Source: Methanobrevibacter sp.
GTDB taxonomy: Archaea; Methanobacteriota; Methanobacteria; Methanobacteriales; Methanobacteriaceae
Assembly: GCF_017539065.1 (NCBI RefSeq)
Contig: NZ_JAFYHP010000003.1
Span: forward strand, 17,119-81,118
DNA: 64,000 bases
Direction of reading: 5' to 3'
Each line of letters begins with the position of its first letter. Position 1 is the first letter of the stretch. Below, piece after piece: positions 1 to 8,741 of the stretch. Below the pieces are notes generated by a model that was not told the DNA's origin, ran no database searches, and saw nothing but the letters and a program-made list of their open reading frames with translations. A program made the position numbers and the translations under genes.

Positions 1-1438
1 TACAGAATGGAATAATTCTGCCATCTGGTGTTGCATAGTGAATAACACATTTTTTAACTCTATCCTCATCAAAGTTAAATGAATCCATAAAGTGCATACA
101 TGAAATAAGCATTGCATCTTTAGAGAAGTCTCCTAAAGCATCATAATCTCCTTTAACAAAGACATTTAATAAAATTTTTGTAATATCTAAATCTTTTGGA
201 GATCGGCTAGTATGAATTAATTTTGGAAGGTTTCCTGTTAAACCAGCCATAACTCTTTTACGAGATCCGAATTTTCCATTTTTGAGTTTTTCATTATATT
301 CCTTTAATTTATCAAATAAATCTTCAACATCGATGAAATCAGTGATTGGAATTAGTTTATCTTTACCATCACCCTCAGTTTTTTCTCTAAATATATATGT
401 GGCAATACCGCAGTGTTCATGACAGTTTAAAGTTACTTTAGCTGAATCATTACCACTAAGTAAAGAAATAAACTCGGCAATCGGTTCGACTGATGATGGA
501 GGATAGAAAGCGCTAGTTGGAACTTGGCCATCAGTTTCATCTTCAATAATTTTAACAAAGTCAGGAATAGTAATCCTTTGTTCCTCAACGTGTTCAGCAG
601 GAGTTCTTCCAGAAAATGAAACAGGCTGGAAGTTTACACCATAAATAATATCATTATTATCAAAAGCGAATTTAATAATTTCTCCAACTTGGTCATCATT
701 TACTCCTTTAACTAATGTAGGTACAAGTACAACGCCTAAACCTGCTTTTCTACAGTTTTCAATAGCTTGAAGTTTATCAGGGAGCAAGTTTCTTCCTTTA
801 TTTTCAATATAAGGTTCGGGAGTTACTCCTTCAAAGGAAAGATAAACTGTATTTAAACCCGCATCTTTTAATTCTTTTGCCAGATTATCCCTTTTAGCTA
901 TCCTAATACCGTTTGTGGCAATTTGAACATGAGTAAATCCTTCTTCTTTTGCCATTTCAATAAGTTCGATAATGTCTTTTCTAACAGTAGGTTCCCCACC
1001 AGCATATTGAATAGCAGGACAAGGATTAGGTTTTAAACTCCTTAAATTCTTAAGCATTTGCCTAATTTCATCCTTAGTAGGTTCATATAAGTATCCTGCA
1101 GCAGCTGCATTTGCAAAACAAACCGGACATCTTAAATTACATCTATTTGTCACATCAATTAATCCTAAAACAGTGGAAGTTTCATGTTTAGAACATAACC
1201 CACAATTACTTGGACATGGGGCAATATCCTCAACACAAGGATTTTCAACCCCCGTAATTGATGGAAGGAACTGTCCTACCCTATTATATAATTTATCGTC
1301 ACTCCAATAAGTATTTACAAACTCCCCATGCTCATCACAAGTTTTTTTGATAAAGATTTTGCCATCTTCATCATAAACTTCAGCATCAAGAGTTTTCCCA
1401 CACTCTGGACATAAACTTTTTGTTGTTTTAATTTTCAA
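1..1438 (-). CDS. Radical SAM protein, tetraether lipid synthase (Tes)-like, 3' end outside window
   Basis: Leftward gene whose C-terminus lies outside the window; about 480 residues are visible. It has a rubredoxin-like N-terminal Cys pair (CPEC, then CDEHG), an extra cysteine group CPSNCGLC, and the radical SAM motif CNLRCPVC (CX3CX2C), followed by AGGEPT and a TIM-barrel-like region. This multi-cluster layout fits the MJ0619 family, described as tetraether lipid synthase joining two archaeol chains. I chose the TTG at 1438 because GGTGAT lies just upstream of it; an in-frame ATG at 1453 has no ribosome site. TATA-like sequence lies at about 1480-1497. It faces away from carS, another lipid gene. 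A related radical SAM methylase-type protein remains possible. Confidence 0.75.
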   Translation of the reverse strand, partial: MKIKTTKSLCPECGKTLDAEVYDEDGKIFIKKTCDEHGEFVNTYWSDDKLYNRVGQFLPSITGVENPCVEDIAPCPSNCGLCSKHETSTVLGLIDVTNRCNLRCPVCFANAAAAGYLYEPTKDEIRQMLKNLRSLKPNPCPAIQYAGGEPTVRKDIIELIEMAKEEGFTHVQIATNGIRIAKRDNLAKELKDAGLNTVYLSFEGVTPEPYIENKGRNLLPDKLQAIENCRKAGLGVVLVPTLVKGVNDDQVGEIIKFAFDNNDIIYGVNFQPVSFSGRTPAEHVEEQRITIPDFVKIIEDETDGQVPTSAFYPPSSVEPIAEFISLLSGNDSAKVTLNCHEHCGIATYIFREKTEGDGKDKLIPITDFIDVEDLFDKLKEYNEKLKNGKFGSRKRVMAGLTGNLPKLIHTSRSPKDLDITKILLNVFVKGDYDALGDFSKDAMLISCMHFMDSFNFDEDRVKKCVIHYATPDGRIIPFC

Positions 1439-1453
1439 AAAATCACCTTTCAT

Positions 1454-1575
1454 ACTAATATCAATTAGTACAATACTTACATAATATAATATATTTAAAT
1501 CAATTTAATATTTAAATATTATTAAATTTATAGTATATATGTGAGTTTAGTAATACAAAAAGGAGTAATTTTCAA
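1454..1575. promoter_or_regulatory. Divergent promoter region of the Tes-like gene and carS
   Basis: AT-rich spacer between divergent lipid genes. Rightward TATA-like box TTTATAGTATATAT at 1527-1540 and ribosome site AAGGAGT at about 1560-1566 serve carS. Leftward TATA-like sequence at about 1480-1497 serves the Tes-like gene. A single GTAATAC at 1550-1556 resembles the motif at 7-16 kb but is unpaired. Confidence 0.5.
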
Positions 1576-2142
1576 ATGGCACTTACAATTCAAATAATTT
1601 TAATCGCAATTTTAACAACCCTTTATTTTATTCTTCCAGCATATTTTTCAAATGGTGGAGCCCTTGCTTTTGGAGGCGGAACACCAATTGATTTTGGAAA
1701 AAGCGATTCAAAAGGCAACCGTTGGATTGGAGATGGCGTTACCTGGAGAGGATTAATAGCTGGAACCATAATCGGTGTAATAACCGGTGCGATTCAAGGA
1801 TTTATTGCTCCTATGATTATTCCATTAATTGGTGACAATCTTATCACCCCAATAATTACCAATGTGAACAATGGAATATTGATCGGATTTTTACTTGGTT
1901 TTGGAGCCATGTTAGGTGATGCACTAGGTAGTTTTCTAAAAAGAAGACTTGGAATTGGAAGAGGAAAACCTGCACCAATTCTTGATCAATTGGATTTCAT
2001 AATAGTTGCTATAATATTAGTTTCACCATTTGTTGAGGTGAATTTGATATTTATTATATTAGCTATTGTTCTAACATTAATAATTCATTTAATATCCAAT
2101 ATTGGAGCTTTTATGCTAGGCTTAAAAGATGTATGGTATTAA
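1576..2142 (+). CDS. carS: CDP-archaeol synthase (CDP-2,3-bis-(O-geranylgeranyl)-sn-glycerol synthase)
   Basis: A 188-residue polytopic membrane protein of the DUF46/CarS family. It transfers CMP from CTP to digeranylgeranylglyceryl phosphate, making the activated precursor of archaeal phospholipid head groups. Recognised by the N-terminal hydrophobic segment, the Gly/Asp-rich cytoplasmic stretch with GGGTPIDFGK and GDGVTWRG, the GDALGSFLKRRLG loop, and about five membrane segments; the length is usual for the family. An AAGGAGT site precedes the ATG. It ends convergently with mfnF, the stops overlapping by four bases. Confidence 0.9.
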   Translation: MALTIQIILIAILTTLYFILPAYFSNGGALAFGGGTPIDFGKSDSKGNRWIGDGVTWRGLIAGTIIGVITGAIQGFIAPMIIPLIGDNLITPIITNVNNGILIGFLLGFGAMLGDALGSFLKRRLGIGRGKPAPILDQLDFIIVAIILVSPFVEVNLIFIILAIVLTLIIHLISNIGAFMLGLKDVWY

Positions 2143-3161
2143 GAAAGATATTTTTCCATCATCACAGCAGTTCCGACCGCAGGTGCAACCACACATTCTT
2201 CATCAGTCAGAATATCCCCCATTGATTTAACTTTTAACCCCAAGAGTTCTGCTGCTTTTCTATCTAAAATATCTTTTCCAAGTCCAGTTGTCACAATTAA
2301 ATCTAAGTTTTGAGTTTCAACAACTTGTTTTAAGCCGTCTGCAATTTGTTCAACTTGTTTTTGATGGATAAATTTAGACATCTCAACAATGTCCTCCATT
2401 GACAACATTTCTAAATCGGCACATACAACGCGTGCGATTCTACGGGCACATTCTGTCTTTGATTTTCCTTCACCATCGAAAGTATCGCAAACATAATCAT
2501 CTTCAGTAATTAAATCTAAAACCGTGTAAACATCAGCAGTTTGTGCAAATAATTCACTAGCCACACGATATTCTTTTCCATTTAATTCAACTTTATCAAG
2601 GAAACTTGCAAGATTGGTTCTTAAAGTACCTGTGTAGACCAGCTCCCCTGTTGCAGACCTATCAAAGTCAGACTTACCAATTGCACACTCTATGCCTTCT
2701 TTAATTGGAATAATATCCGTTGTTGTACTTCCAGTGTCTATGAAAATACAATTATCAGAAATTAATGTTGCAATTTGAGCTGTTGCAATCCAGTTAGCGG
2801 CAGCCGCTTTAAGGGGAGTTTTTTCAATTTCTTCCTTAGATAACATTCCATCTATTCCAACATATGCTATTGGGCAAGTAAATGTATCTTCACATTTTTG
2901 AACAACATCTAAAACACCCTCTTTTTTAGTATCATAAGCGTCAACAAGTTCTGCGGTCATTGAAATACCTACCGCATCAATTTCAGAAACCGGACAAATT
3001 TTTTCAATTAATTCAATCAAAACTCGTGATAAATCATCATTATTACTCCACATTGGAAGATATGCAAAATCAACTTCGATGTTTTTAATTTCCCCATCTT
3101 CAAAGTCAATGACTGCTAAATCAGTATTTGCCCCACCAATGTCAAATCCTGCAATTTTCAT
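2139..3161 (-). CDS. mfnF: Methanofuran biosynthesis condensing enzyme MfnF
   Basis: A 340-residue protein of the hydantoinase/oxoprolinase-like family once labelled 'H4MPT-linked C1 transfer pathway protein'. MfnF couples the aminomethyl-furan diphosphate to gamma-glutamyltyramine, forming the core of methanofuran, the first C1 carrier of methanogenesis. Visible marks are the N-terminal phosphate-binding motif FDIGGANTD, a second one FIDTGSTTTD near residues 140-150, and a late TTGLGKDIL motif. The start lies one base beyond the mfnD stop, so the two are translationally linked, and both act in the same pathway. The assignment rests on family knowledge plus this context. Confidence 0.85.
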   Translation of the reverse strand: MKIAGFDIGGANTDLAVIDFEDGEIKNIEVDFAYLPMWSNNDDLSRVLIELIEKICPVSEIDAVGISMTAELVDAYDTKKEGVLDVVQKCEDTFTCPIAYVGIDGMLSKEEIEKTPLKAAAANWIATAQIATLISDNCIFIDTGSTTTDIIPIKEGIECAIGKSDFDRSATGELVYTGTLRTNLASFLDKVELNGKEYRVASELFAQTADVYTVLDLITEDDYVCDTFDGEGKSKTECARRIARVVCADLEMLSMEDIVEMSKFIHQKQVEQIADGLKQVVETQNLDLIVTTGLGKDILDRKAAELLGLKVKSMGDILTDEECVVAPAVGTAVMMEKYLS

Positions 3162-3162
3162 G

Positions 3163-4251
3163 TTATTTTCTCCTAATTTCTAATGAATCTCCAGATTTTA
3201 CAAATTCTACTTCACCATCTAGGGAAATGTCTAAATCATCAAGGGAGATCTTTCCATCGATTAATTCAATGATGGTTTTGCCTATGTTAATGTTAGCAAT
3301 TTTACTTAATCCCACATAAGGAGTTGTAAATCTTGAATTAATTTCTAAAAGATAAACTGAGTAAATATCTTTTTCATCAGCATTGATTATTAAATCAACA
3401 CCAACAAATCCTCTTAATCCATCAATGGCCTCAACTGCATTTTTAGCTATTTCAAAGGCCTCATATTTATATTTACTTTCATATGGAATTTTTCCGCCCA
3501 AATATGTTCCTTTTTCATTTTTAAGTTCTACAAACTGTTCATTTAAACTTATAGGGATAGCATTTTTCCCATCTGATAATAAACTGACACTAACATCAGT
3601 TCCTTCAATAAATTCTTGAACAATGATTCTGGAACCTGGCGGGAAGATATTTTCTAAATCATAGGACAAGTCTTCAATATTCTCAACTATAACAATATCT
3701 TCACAATCCACTCCAACCAATGGTTTAATGATTAACTTTAGTGGAGTTAAAGGGTCTTCTGCTTGCCATTTTTCATGTAAATTTTCAATTGCTCTTTTCC
3801 AATATCCTTTTGGATCTATTTTAAACCTGAATGTTCTTGGTTGAGGAACATCGATTGGAAGTGATTCATAAGTTTCAAACTTATCGGAAGTCTTAAAACA
3901 AGCCTCAGAAGTGGAAGTGTATGTTTTAACATTATTTTCTTCTAAAATTTTTGTTATATTGTATAAATTATTGTCATTTTCTGCAGATATGAAAATAGCA
4001 TTATTAAAATCCGCAGCATTATCTTTAAGCCAATCCACAATATTTTCATCAATCAAAATTGGATTAACATTATCATACTCATCCAATACGTTTCCATAAG
4101 ATTCATTGATTACCAAATCAACATTATAATCTTTCAAATCATTTAAAAGTGCAAAAATTAATTCTTCCGCTTCTGAAATGATACATTTATCCTTTTCGCC
4201 AGAAGCCGTGAAATATTCAAATACTAATATAGAATCATTCTCTTTCATCAT
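3163..4251 (-). CDS. mfnD: Tyramine--L-glutamate ligase (ATP-grasp)
   Basis: A 362-residue ATP-grasp enzyme. MfnD joins glutamate to tyramine using ATP, giving gamma-glutamyltyramine for methanofuran. The middle and C-terminal parts show ATP-grasp features: [15 protein letters not shown], the acidic [13 protein letters not shown] strand, and a metal-binding [14 protein letters not shown] segment near residue 305. Its start overlaps the end of the wecB-like gene by 17 bp, and it runs into mfnF with one base between. The pairing with mfnF makes MfnD much more likely than another ATP-grasp ligase. Confidence 0.85.
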   Translation of the reverse strand: MMKENDSILVFEYFTASGEKDKCIISEAEELIFALLNDLKDYNVDLVINESYGNVLDEYDNVNPILIDENIVDWLKDNAADFNNAIFISAENDNNLYNITKILEENNVKTYTSTSEACFKTSDKFETYESLPIDVPQPRTFRFKIDPKGYWKRAIENLHEKWQAEDPLTPLKLIIKPLVGVDCEDIVIVENIEDLSYDLENIFPPGSRIIVQEFIEGTDVSVSLLSDGKNAIPISLNEQFVELKNEKGTYLGGKIPYESKYKYEAFEIAKNAVEAIDGLRGFVGVDLIINADEKDIYSVYLLEINSRFTTPYVGLSKIANINIGKTIIELIDGKISLDDLDISLDGEVEFVKSGDSLEIRRK

Positions 4252-5557
4252 AAGTAATCATCATCCCATTTAAGTTTAAATCATCAGCGGGGAAACGCAT
4301 CTTTTCACCGTCAAAGACCATGTGAATTAATGAATCGTTGCAAACTTCAAACTCGCCGACGGTAATGTCTTCTGTGATTTGAGCCATTTTTCTTGTAAAT
4401 GAACCCATAATATCCTCTGGAGCTTCAATGTTAAGCAAACCTTTACTGTAATACTCTTCAATAGCATCAACAGTCAGTTTAGCAGAATCTCCTTGACCAT
4501 ATGGATTTGGAGCATTTTTCATTTTTTCTGCAAATTCCTTATCGGATAAAATTTTACGGGCATTTTCAAGTATTGCATCCTTATCCGATCCCACTAAGAT
4601 ATTTCCCCCTGCAGTTACTGTTTCAGGACGTTCGGTATTGTATCTTAATGTTAATGCAGGAACATCAAGAGTGATGGCTTCTTCCTGAAGGCCCCCTGAA
4701 TCTGTTAAAATCAATGTTGATTTTGAGGTTAAAAGTAGGAAATCAAGATATCCTAATGGCTTTATGATGTGGACATGTTCCAAATCATTTAAGTCATCGA
4801 ATAATCCGAAGTTTTCTAAGGTATTTTTGGTTCTTGGATGAATCGGGAAAATGATATTCATGTCACTCAATTCCTTTAAAGCCCCAATGATATTGATTAC
4901 TCTCTCCTTAACATCCACATTTTCTGCCCTATGCATTGTCAATGTTAAAATATTGTCCATGCTATCGATATCCAAATCGCCCAGAGATTCATCTTCAAAA
5001 CCTCTTTTTTTAGCAATTTCCAAGTGCCTAAAACAGGCATCAACGACAGTATTTCCAGTAATAAGCAAGTTTTTATGTGAAAATCCCTCCGCCAAAAGAT
5101 TGATTGCGGATTCTTCAGTCGGGATGAAATACATTGTTGAGGTAACATCAGCGGCCCTGCGATTCACCTCTTCAGGCATGGTCATGTCAAATGATCTAAG
5201 TCCGGCTTCAACATGGCCTATTGCAATGTGCAATTTTGAAGCTACAAGGGCGCCTGCAAGTACTGCATTGGTATCCCCCTGAACCAAAACAATGTCCGGT
5301 TTTTCTTCCAATAGAACTTCTTCAATGCCTTTCATCATCAGCCCTGTTTGCTTTCCATGAGTTCCTGAGCCCACATGGATATTATAATCAGGTGTTGGAA
5401 TTTCCAAGTCCCTGAAGAAGTTATCGGACATTTCCTTATCATAATGTTGACCTGTGTGTAAAACTATTTGATCAATGCCTCTTTTGGCGATTTCATCAAT
5501 GATAGGAGCCATTTTAATAATCTCTGGCCGTGTTCCTAAAATAGTTGCTATTTTCAT
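4235..5557 (-). CDS. wecB: UDP-N-acetylglucosamine 2-epimerase (non-hydrolysing), with C-terminal extension
   Basis: A 440-residue GT-B-fold epimerase interconverting UDP-GlcNAc and UDP-ManNAc, used for surface glycans. Family motifs include the N-terminal [53 protein letters not shown] and the nucleotide-binding [10 protein letters not shown]. The family usually ends near residue 370; here about 65 further residues follow that I cannot place. The gene leads a tight leftward group with mfnD and mfnF (17-bp overlap), an unexpected pairing of glycan and cofactor genes. Start at ATG 5557, after an AT-rich leader. Confidence 0.9.
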   Translation of the reverse strand: MKIATILGTRPEIIKMAPIIDEIAKRGIDQIVLHTGQHYDKEMSDNFFRDLEIPTPDYNIHVGSGTHGKQTGLMMKGIEEVLLEEKPDIVLVQGDTNAVLAGALVASKLHIAIGHVEAGLRSFDMTMPEEVNRRAADVTSTMYFIPTEESAINLLAEGFSHKNLLITGNTVVDACFRHLEIAKKRGFEDESLGDLDIDSMDNILTLTMHRAENVDVKERVINIIGALKELSDMNIIFPIHPRTKNTLENFGLFDDLNDLEHVHIIKPLGYLDFLLLTSKSTLILTDSGGLQEEAITLDVPALTLRYNTERPETVTAGGNILVGSDKDAILENARKILSDKEFAEKMKNAPNPYGQGDSAKLTVDAIEEYYSKGLLNIEAPEDIMGSFTRKMAQITEDITVGEFEVCNDSLIHMVFDGEKMRFPADDLNLNGMMITYDERE

Positions 5558-5610
5558 ATTATCACTTAAACATTAATTATATTTAAAATACCTTAAAAAT
5601 TTTTATAGAA

Positions 5611-5937
5611 TTAAATAAGCTTTCTCAATTCATTGAGATTTTTCTCAATAAACCCATGATATTTGGGATTTGCCAATATTTTATACTGTTTTATCTTAGT
5701 TTTTATGTAAGCTTCCTTCATTACTGCCTGTAACACTGAGATATCTGTTCTTAAAATCAAATCCAATTTCTTTTTTTGAGTGTCATCTAAATCAGATATG
5801 TGGGACAATATTTGTGATTTAAATTTTAGAACAATATTTGAATTCTTTTTAGCAAATCTCTCAAGTAAAAATGCAGGAGCTAATTTAAATAAATCCTCAT
5901 ATTCCCTAACATCATTATAACTAATTTTATCGCCCAT
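5611..5937 (-). CDS. Small conserved-looking protein of unknown function downstream of truA
   Basis: A 108-residue, mostly alpha-helical, Lys/Leu-rich soluble protein with no motif I recognise. The open frame continues upstream, but GGTGAT sits a few bases before the ATG at 5937, right after the truA stop at 5942, so I place the start there. It is probably cotranscribed with truA. No signal peptide or membrane segment. The N-terminus (MGDKISYNDVREYEDLF) and a long basic helix could suggest nucleic-acid or ribosome contact, but this is only a guess from composition. Confidence 0.6.
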   Translation of the reverse strand: MGDKISYNDVREYEDLFKLAPAFLLERFAKKNSNIVLKFKSQILSHISDLDDTQKKKLDLILRTDISVLQAVMKEAYIKTKIKQYKILANPKYHGFIEKNLNELRKLI

Positions 5938-5941
5938 ATAA

Positions 5942-6808
5942 TCACCAGTTATGTAAATCGCATAAACTTTTAACCATTGATTCACGAATTGCATATCTCT
6001 TTTGCAAATCGGTTAATGAATCTACCAAATCACGTCTGAACCTTTCACAGGCATAATCGTCATACTTAAATTTAATCCCATCATATTGAATATCCATTAA
6101 AATCAAGTATTCTGCCTCCATTACTTTGATATAAGCTCTTGGTTCATCCTCCTCTGGATTTAATAACTTTTCCACTTCAGACAAATCCATTTTACCAATA
6201 GCTACATCAACAAAGACCCTCATCATCTTACGGACCATGTTCCATAGGAATGATTCACCATAAATATCTACAAAGATCGGTGAAATCGTATCGTGCAGGT
6301 TTGGGAATTCTTTTTTGTGATAATCGTTTAAATCTATTTTTGTGATTTTAATATCATCAATTGTTCTTGTAGTTGTTTTTTGAAAGCGTTTTGTGAAATT
6401 GGTGAAGTTATGTGTTCCCTTAAAGATTTCAGCACATTCTTTGAGTTTATCTATGTCTAAATCCTGAAATAGCATGTAACGGTAATGTCTCATTTGAGCG
6501 TATCTCGGTTTAAATGCATATCTGACAGGAGCACTGGCTAAAATTTGAATATCGTCAGGCAGGGAATTGTTAATTTCATTTACCCTAACCTCTTTTTCAG
6601 ATTGGAAACTAATTACATTACCTAAACTATGAACTCCAGCATCAGTTCTGCCTGCAATTCTAAATCGGGACTTTTTCAAGTCATCAATATAATCTAATTT
6701 GCGCAAATGGTAAATTAATTCCTCTTCAACCGTTCTTAAATTAGGCTGCCTTTGGAAACCATGAAAATTAGTTCCGATATATCCAATTTTTAGTGCTGTT
6801 CTTTTCAT
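5942..6808 (-). CDS. truA: tRNA pseudouridine synthase A
   Basis: A 288-residue enzyme converting uridine to pseudouridine in the tRNA anticodon arm (positions 38-40 in the family). The catalytic aspartate is D56 in the hallmark GRTDAGVHS; an FHGFQRQP motif near the N-terminus and SFLWNMVRKMMR in the C-terminal half are typical of TruA. The open frame begins with a TTG one codon earlier (6811), but the ATG at 6808 is the more natural start. Followed after four bases by a small unknown gene. Confidence 0.93.
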   Translation of the reverse strand: MKRTALKIGYIGTNFHGFQRQPNLRTVEEELIYHLRKLDYIDDLKKSRFRIAGRTDAGVHSLGNVISFQSEKEVRVNEINNSLPDDIQILASAPVRYAFKPRYAQMRHYRYMLFQDLDIDKLKECAEIFKGTHNFTNFTKRFQKTTTRTIDDIKITKIDLNDYHKKEFPNLHDTISPIFVDIYGESFLWNMVRKMMRVFVDVAIGKMDLSEVEKLLNPEEDEPRAYIKVMEAEYLILMDIQYDGIKFKYDDYACERFRRDLVDSLTDLQKRYAIRESMVKSLCDLHNW

Positions 6809-6811
6809 CAA

Positions 6812-7327
6812 TATAATATTAATCGTAATATAAAATAAGTTTTTAGAAAAAATGAGGAGGAAAGTAAATAGCCATTGTTAGCTATTTACCTCAATAATAT
6901 GGCATACTATCGCTCTATTTATAATTGTGTTAATATGTAATCAAACGGATATTTATCAAAAATTTGAGTAATCCAATAATTAATTAATAGTAATAACCAT
7001 ATAAAATTTATCAAAAAATTTTTTCAATAAAATCGAATAAGAAGATTAAATAAAATAAAAAAACAATTATTAATAAAAATTAAGGGAAATGACATTATTA
7101 AATTAAAAAATAAAGACAGTATAGCTTAATAATCAATTAGAATAATACTTTACATTATTAAAAAATTCATTAAATTTTGCAAAATTACTATTTTAAAAGG
7201 CAATTAAAAAAAATAATAATCACAATCAGCTTAAATCAAAAATAACATTAAAATTATGAATTAGAATAAGAACAAAATTAATAAAAACAAGAACAAAAGT
7301 ATTACTTTTTTAAAAAAATATTACTAT
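6812..7327. other. 516-bp AT-rich gene-free spacer
   Basis: No credible open frame on either strand. Two structures stand out: a 9-bp inverted repeat near the truA end (6864-6889), and, at the other end, a GTATTAC-type motif pair (7299-7324) like the ones upstream of the importer genes. The rest is A/T runs with many stops. A short untranslated RNA is possible but unsupported. Confidence 0.5.
6853..6894. repeat. Hairpin-forming inverted repeat
   Basis: Perfect 9-bp arms GTAAATAGC (6864-6872) and GCTATTTAC (6881-6889) around an 8-base loop. Flanking GAGG and CCTC can extend the stem across a three-base bulge. It lies in the leader side of truA, outside any coding region. It could be a transcript-end hairpin, a small RNA or a protein-binding dyad; the sequence does not decide. 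Confidence 0.45.
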
Positions 7328-7329
7328 TT
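7296..7329. promoter_or_regulatory. GTATTAC motif pair at the end of GNAT gene 1
   Basis: AAAAGTATTACTTTT centred on 7302 and AATATTACTATT centred on 7321, about 19 bp apart. The motif matches the operator-like elements upstream of the importer genes at 11.4, 11.6, 13.0 and 16.2 kb, but it sits at the 3' end of the GNAT gene, and the spacing differs from the 32-33 bp seen elsewhere. Confidence 0.4.
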
Positions 7330-7834
7330 AAGACAAATATTTAACCATGTGAGTGGTTTCATCATAATCATCTTCTTCAATTGTGATTTCATAACCAACT
7401 GATGTCCAGAATGGGATTCCAGATTCAAGATATCTATGAGTATGCAAGTAAATCTTATCATATCCTTCCTTTTTAGCAAATTCCTCTATAGTAGCGACCA
7501 ATTCTCGTGCAAGACCATGTCTCCTATAATCCTTATCCACCATCAATCTCCATATGCTTGCAGTGTCCTCTTTTGAATAAACCCCCTTAAAAAGTTCATA
7601 ATCAACATCATAAGCCCTAACGGCTGCTGTTGCAATTATCTTTTCACCATCTAAAGCAATGTAAAAGTTATTTTTAGATGGCCTTATATAATATTCAATT
7701 ATCCCCCCAATATCATAATGAAATTTAGGAGTGGGGCCAATTCCATACTCATTAAGGATTTGAGCATATAAAAACTCTTTAACGGCCTCAATTTCTTCTT
7801 GATTATTTTCCAACTCTCTAATAATAAAATCCAT
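7328..7834 (-). CDS. GNAT-family N-acetyltransferase, paralogue 1
   Basis: A 168-residue GNAT-fold acetyltransferase. The acetyl-CoA-binding segment is seen as SIWRLMVDKDYRRHGLA (the RRxGLA loop), followed by a helix and IYLHTH, with a C-terminal FWTSVGYE strand. The substrate is unknown. It is the last gene of a leftward unit behind the binding protein and permeases of importer 1 (about 50 bp after the second permease), and a clear paralogue lies at 12422-12985, sharing SIWRL, RRxGLA and IYLHTH. Their linkage to the importer suggests modification of a transported ligand, which is inference. Confidence 0.85.
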   Translation of the reverse strand: MDFIIRELENNQEEIEAVKEFLYAQILNEYGIGPTPKFHYDIGGIIEYYIRPSKNNFYIALDGEKIIATAAVRAYDVDYELFKGVYSKEDTASIWRLMVDKDYRRHGLARELVATIEEFAKKEGYDKIYLHTHRYLESGIPFWTSVGYEITIEEDDYDETTHMVKYLS

Positions 7835-7886
7835 AATACCACTTAAAATTTTAAAAAAAAATTAAAAGAGAATAATGTGTATTCTC

Positions 7887-8741
7887 TTATTCTTGTGCTG
7901 TTTCAGGATTAAGCAATTTTTCAACATTTTCTCCAATCAAATCAAACAACAATACAACTATCAATAAGGACATACCTGGATAGAATGCTAACCACCAGTA
8001 TCCTGATGATAAGTAATGCATTGATTCAGATAATATTACTCCAATTGCAGGTTCATGAGGAGGTAAACCGAATCCTAAAAATGTAATTGCCGCTTCGTGC
8101 ATGATTGCATGAGGGAACATTAAAATTACACCCACAATAATTTGAGAAATGATTAAAGGAAAAATATGTTTAAGTGCAATCCAAACTTTACTTCTTCCAA
8201 GGTTTTCGGCCAAATGAATGTATTCTTTTGTTTTTATTTCTTTTACTTCAGATCTGAGAACCCTAGCAAGAGGAGTCCAATGAGTTAAACCAACACCCAT
8301 AATAACACCGTACACTCCTCCTCCAAACATTATTGAAACAATAATGATTAAAAGAATATGAGGAATAGACCCGAACAAATCAATAATTCCAGCCACACAT
8401 TCATCTGCAAATTTGTTGAAACTTGAAAATAATCCTAAAACAATAGATATACAAGTACTAACTGCAGATGCAATGAAACCTACCATTAAACTTAATCCAA
8501 GACCTGCAATGGTTCTCTGAAACATGTCCCTTCCCATCCAATCAGTACCGAAAAGATGTTCTAGGGAAGGCATTTGATTAGCATTAACAAAACTGGTTGG
8601 AATATCTCTAACAAAATAACCACTAACAAAAACGCTTATGATGACCAATGCGGAAATAGCAATAATTACAAGAGTTTTTGTTCTAAGATTTGAAGAATAT
8701 AAAAACCATTGCTTTTTATCATCTGCTTTTTTCTTAATCAT
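7887..8741 (-). CDS. Peptide/nickel-type ABC importer 1, permease 2 (DppC/NikC family)
   Basis: A 284-residue inner-membrane permease with an N-terminal segment, FGTDWMGRDMFQRTI, and about six helices. The EAA loop (HLAENLGRSKVWIALKHIFP) contacts the ATPase. The longest frame starts at a TTG inside the preceding gene, but the ATG at 8741 with AAGGAGAG upstream fits better and overlaps the permease 1 stop by 8 bp. Its partner ATPases are probably those encoded rightward at 13.1-14.7 kb. Nickel, cobalt, a metal chelate or a peptide could be the substrate. Confidence 0.88.
   Translation of the reverse strand: MIKKKADDKKQWFLYSSNLRTKTLVIIAISALVIISVFVSGYFVRDIPTSFVNANQMPSLEHLFGTDWMGRDMFQRTIAGLGLSLMVGFIASAVSTCISIVLGLFSSFNKFADECVAGIIDLFGSIPHILLIIIVSIMFGGGVYGVIMGVGLTHWTPLARVLRSEVKEIKTKEYIHLAENLGRSKVWIALKHIFPLIISQIIVGVILMFPHAIMHEAAITFLGFGLPPHEPAIGVILSESMHYLSSGYWWLAFYPGMSLLIVVLLFDLIGENVEKLLNPETAQE

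Noticed and set aside
5938..5994. An upstream start giving a 127-residue version of the small protein after truA
   Set aside because: It would begin inside truA without a ribosome site, while GGTGAT precedes the ATG at 5937.
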